From: Bacteroidales bacterium | GTDB lineage: Bacteria > Bacteroidota > Bacteroidia > Bacteroidales > Muribaculaceae | DNA length: 5,282 nt | NCBI GenBank assembly: GCA_900767075.1 | Contig: CAAFXX010000204.1 | Coordinates: forward strand, 1-5,282 | Direction: 5' to 3' | The notes under the pieces: model-generated | What the model was told of the DNA's origin: nothing | The model's input: only the letters and a program-made list of their open reading frames with translations | Database searches by the model: none | Made by a program: the position numbers and the translations under genes | In this document: in pieces, positions 5,172 through 5,282 of the stretch | Numbering within the stretch: position 1 is the stretch's first letter | Layout of the letters: each line of letters opens with the position of its first letter

Positions 5172-5218
5172 TATCGGACTTAATTATAGATGAAATATAA
5201 AGTATTTGTGCATCCCGG

Positions 5219-5248
5219 TGTATCATAACAATCCATCGCTTTGATACA
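5219..5248. repeat. 7-bp inverted repeat upstream of the acyltransferase gene
   Basis: TGTATCA (5219-5225) and TGATACA (5242-5248) are perfect inverses around a 16-base spacer. The spacer and right arm contain CATCGCTTTG (5234-5243), which matches ten bases of the second hairpin at 786-802 read in reverse. It may be a decayed second half of a REP-like pair whose first half is at 5258-5282, or an operator for the acyltransferase operon. Confidence 0.4.
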
Positions 5249-5257
5249 TTTACTATG

Positions 5258-5282
5258 CTACATGCCGAAGGCATGTCCCTAC
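5258..5282. repeat. Inverted copy of the REP-like hairpin at the right edge
   Basis: The last 25 bases are the exact reverse complement of 724-748. They contain the hairpin ACATGCC/GAA/GGCATGT (5260-5276) and the terminal CCCTAC (5277-5282). The element may continue past the edge. It is 87 bases upstream of the acyltransferase start on the minus strand. Confidence 0.85.

Noticed and set aside
4382..5193. Plus-strand open frames antisense to the amidase and acyltransferase
   Set aside because: The sense-strand genes have full catalytic motifs; the antisense frames are compositional shadows.

Overview
The window looks like a chromosomal segment of a Bacteroidales bacterium (phylum Bacteroidota, possibly a gut Bacteroides or Muribaculaceae relative). 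The evidence is the set of gene families, the absence of clear Shine-Dalgarno sequences, and several promoters of Bacteroidota type (TTG, 20-base spacer, TAnnTTTG). I had no database access, so family calls rest on recognised motifs.

Left part (1-1620): the 5' end of a ThiF/MoeB/HesA-like E1 enzyme gene runs off the left edge on the minus strand. A short thioredoxin gene diverges from it and ends in a good intrinsic terminator. A 305-base gap follows that carries a REP-like pair of hairpins. Next is a gene for an exported DUF3108-type protein. Its open frame can be extended upstream through the hairpins, but the signal peptide places the real start at 867.

Middle part (1620-3650), AT-rich and the most unusual: a strong promoter drives a 59-residue orphan protein (1722-1901). 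It is followed by a membrane-spanning, Bacteroidota-type regulator with a periplasmic beta-rich domain, one transmembrane helix, a coiled coil and a C-terminal LuxR-like helix-turn-helix. The regulator is split by a one-base frameshift near 2766. A second strong promoter (3092-3122) then precedes a small exported protein whose signal peptide is itself interrupted by a one-base shift in a T run, with a TAATG stop/start overlap at the break. The secreted protein and the regulator's periplasmic domain show a similar strand pattern, so they may form a sensor/ligand or sensor/effector pair. This is inference. A near-symmetrical terminator closes the module.

Right part (3650-5282): a two-gene minus-strand operon encodes a PlsC-like acyltransferase and a YafV-type omega-amidase of the nitrilase superfamily. 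At the right edge lies an inverted 25-base copy of the first REP-like hairpin.

The flanking genes are ordinary housekeeping or metabolic genes. The main points of interest are the regulator/secreted-protein module with its two frame breaks, the orphan small gene in front of it, and the palindromic repeat family.
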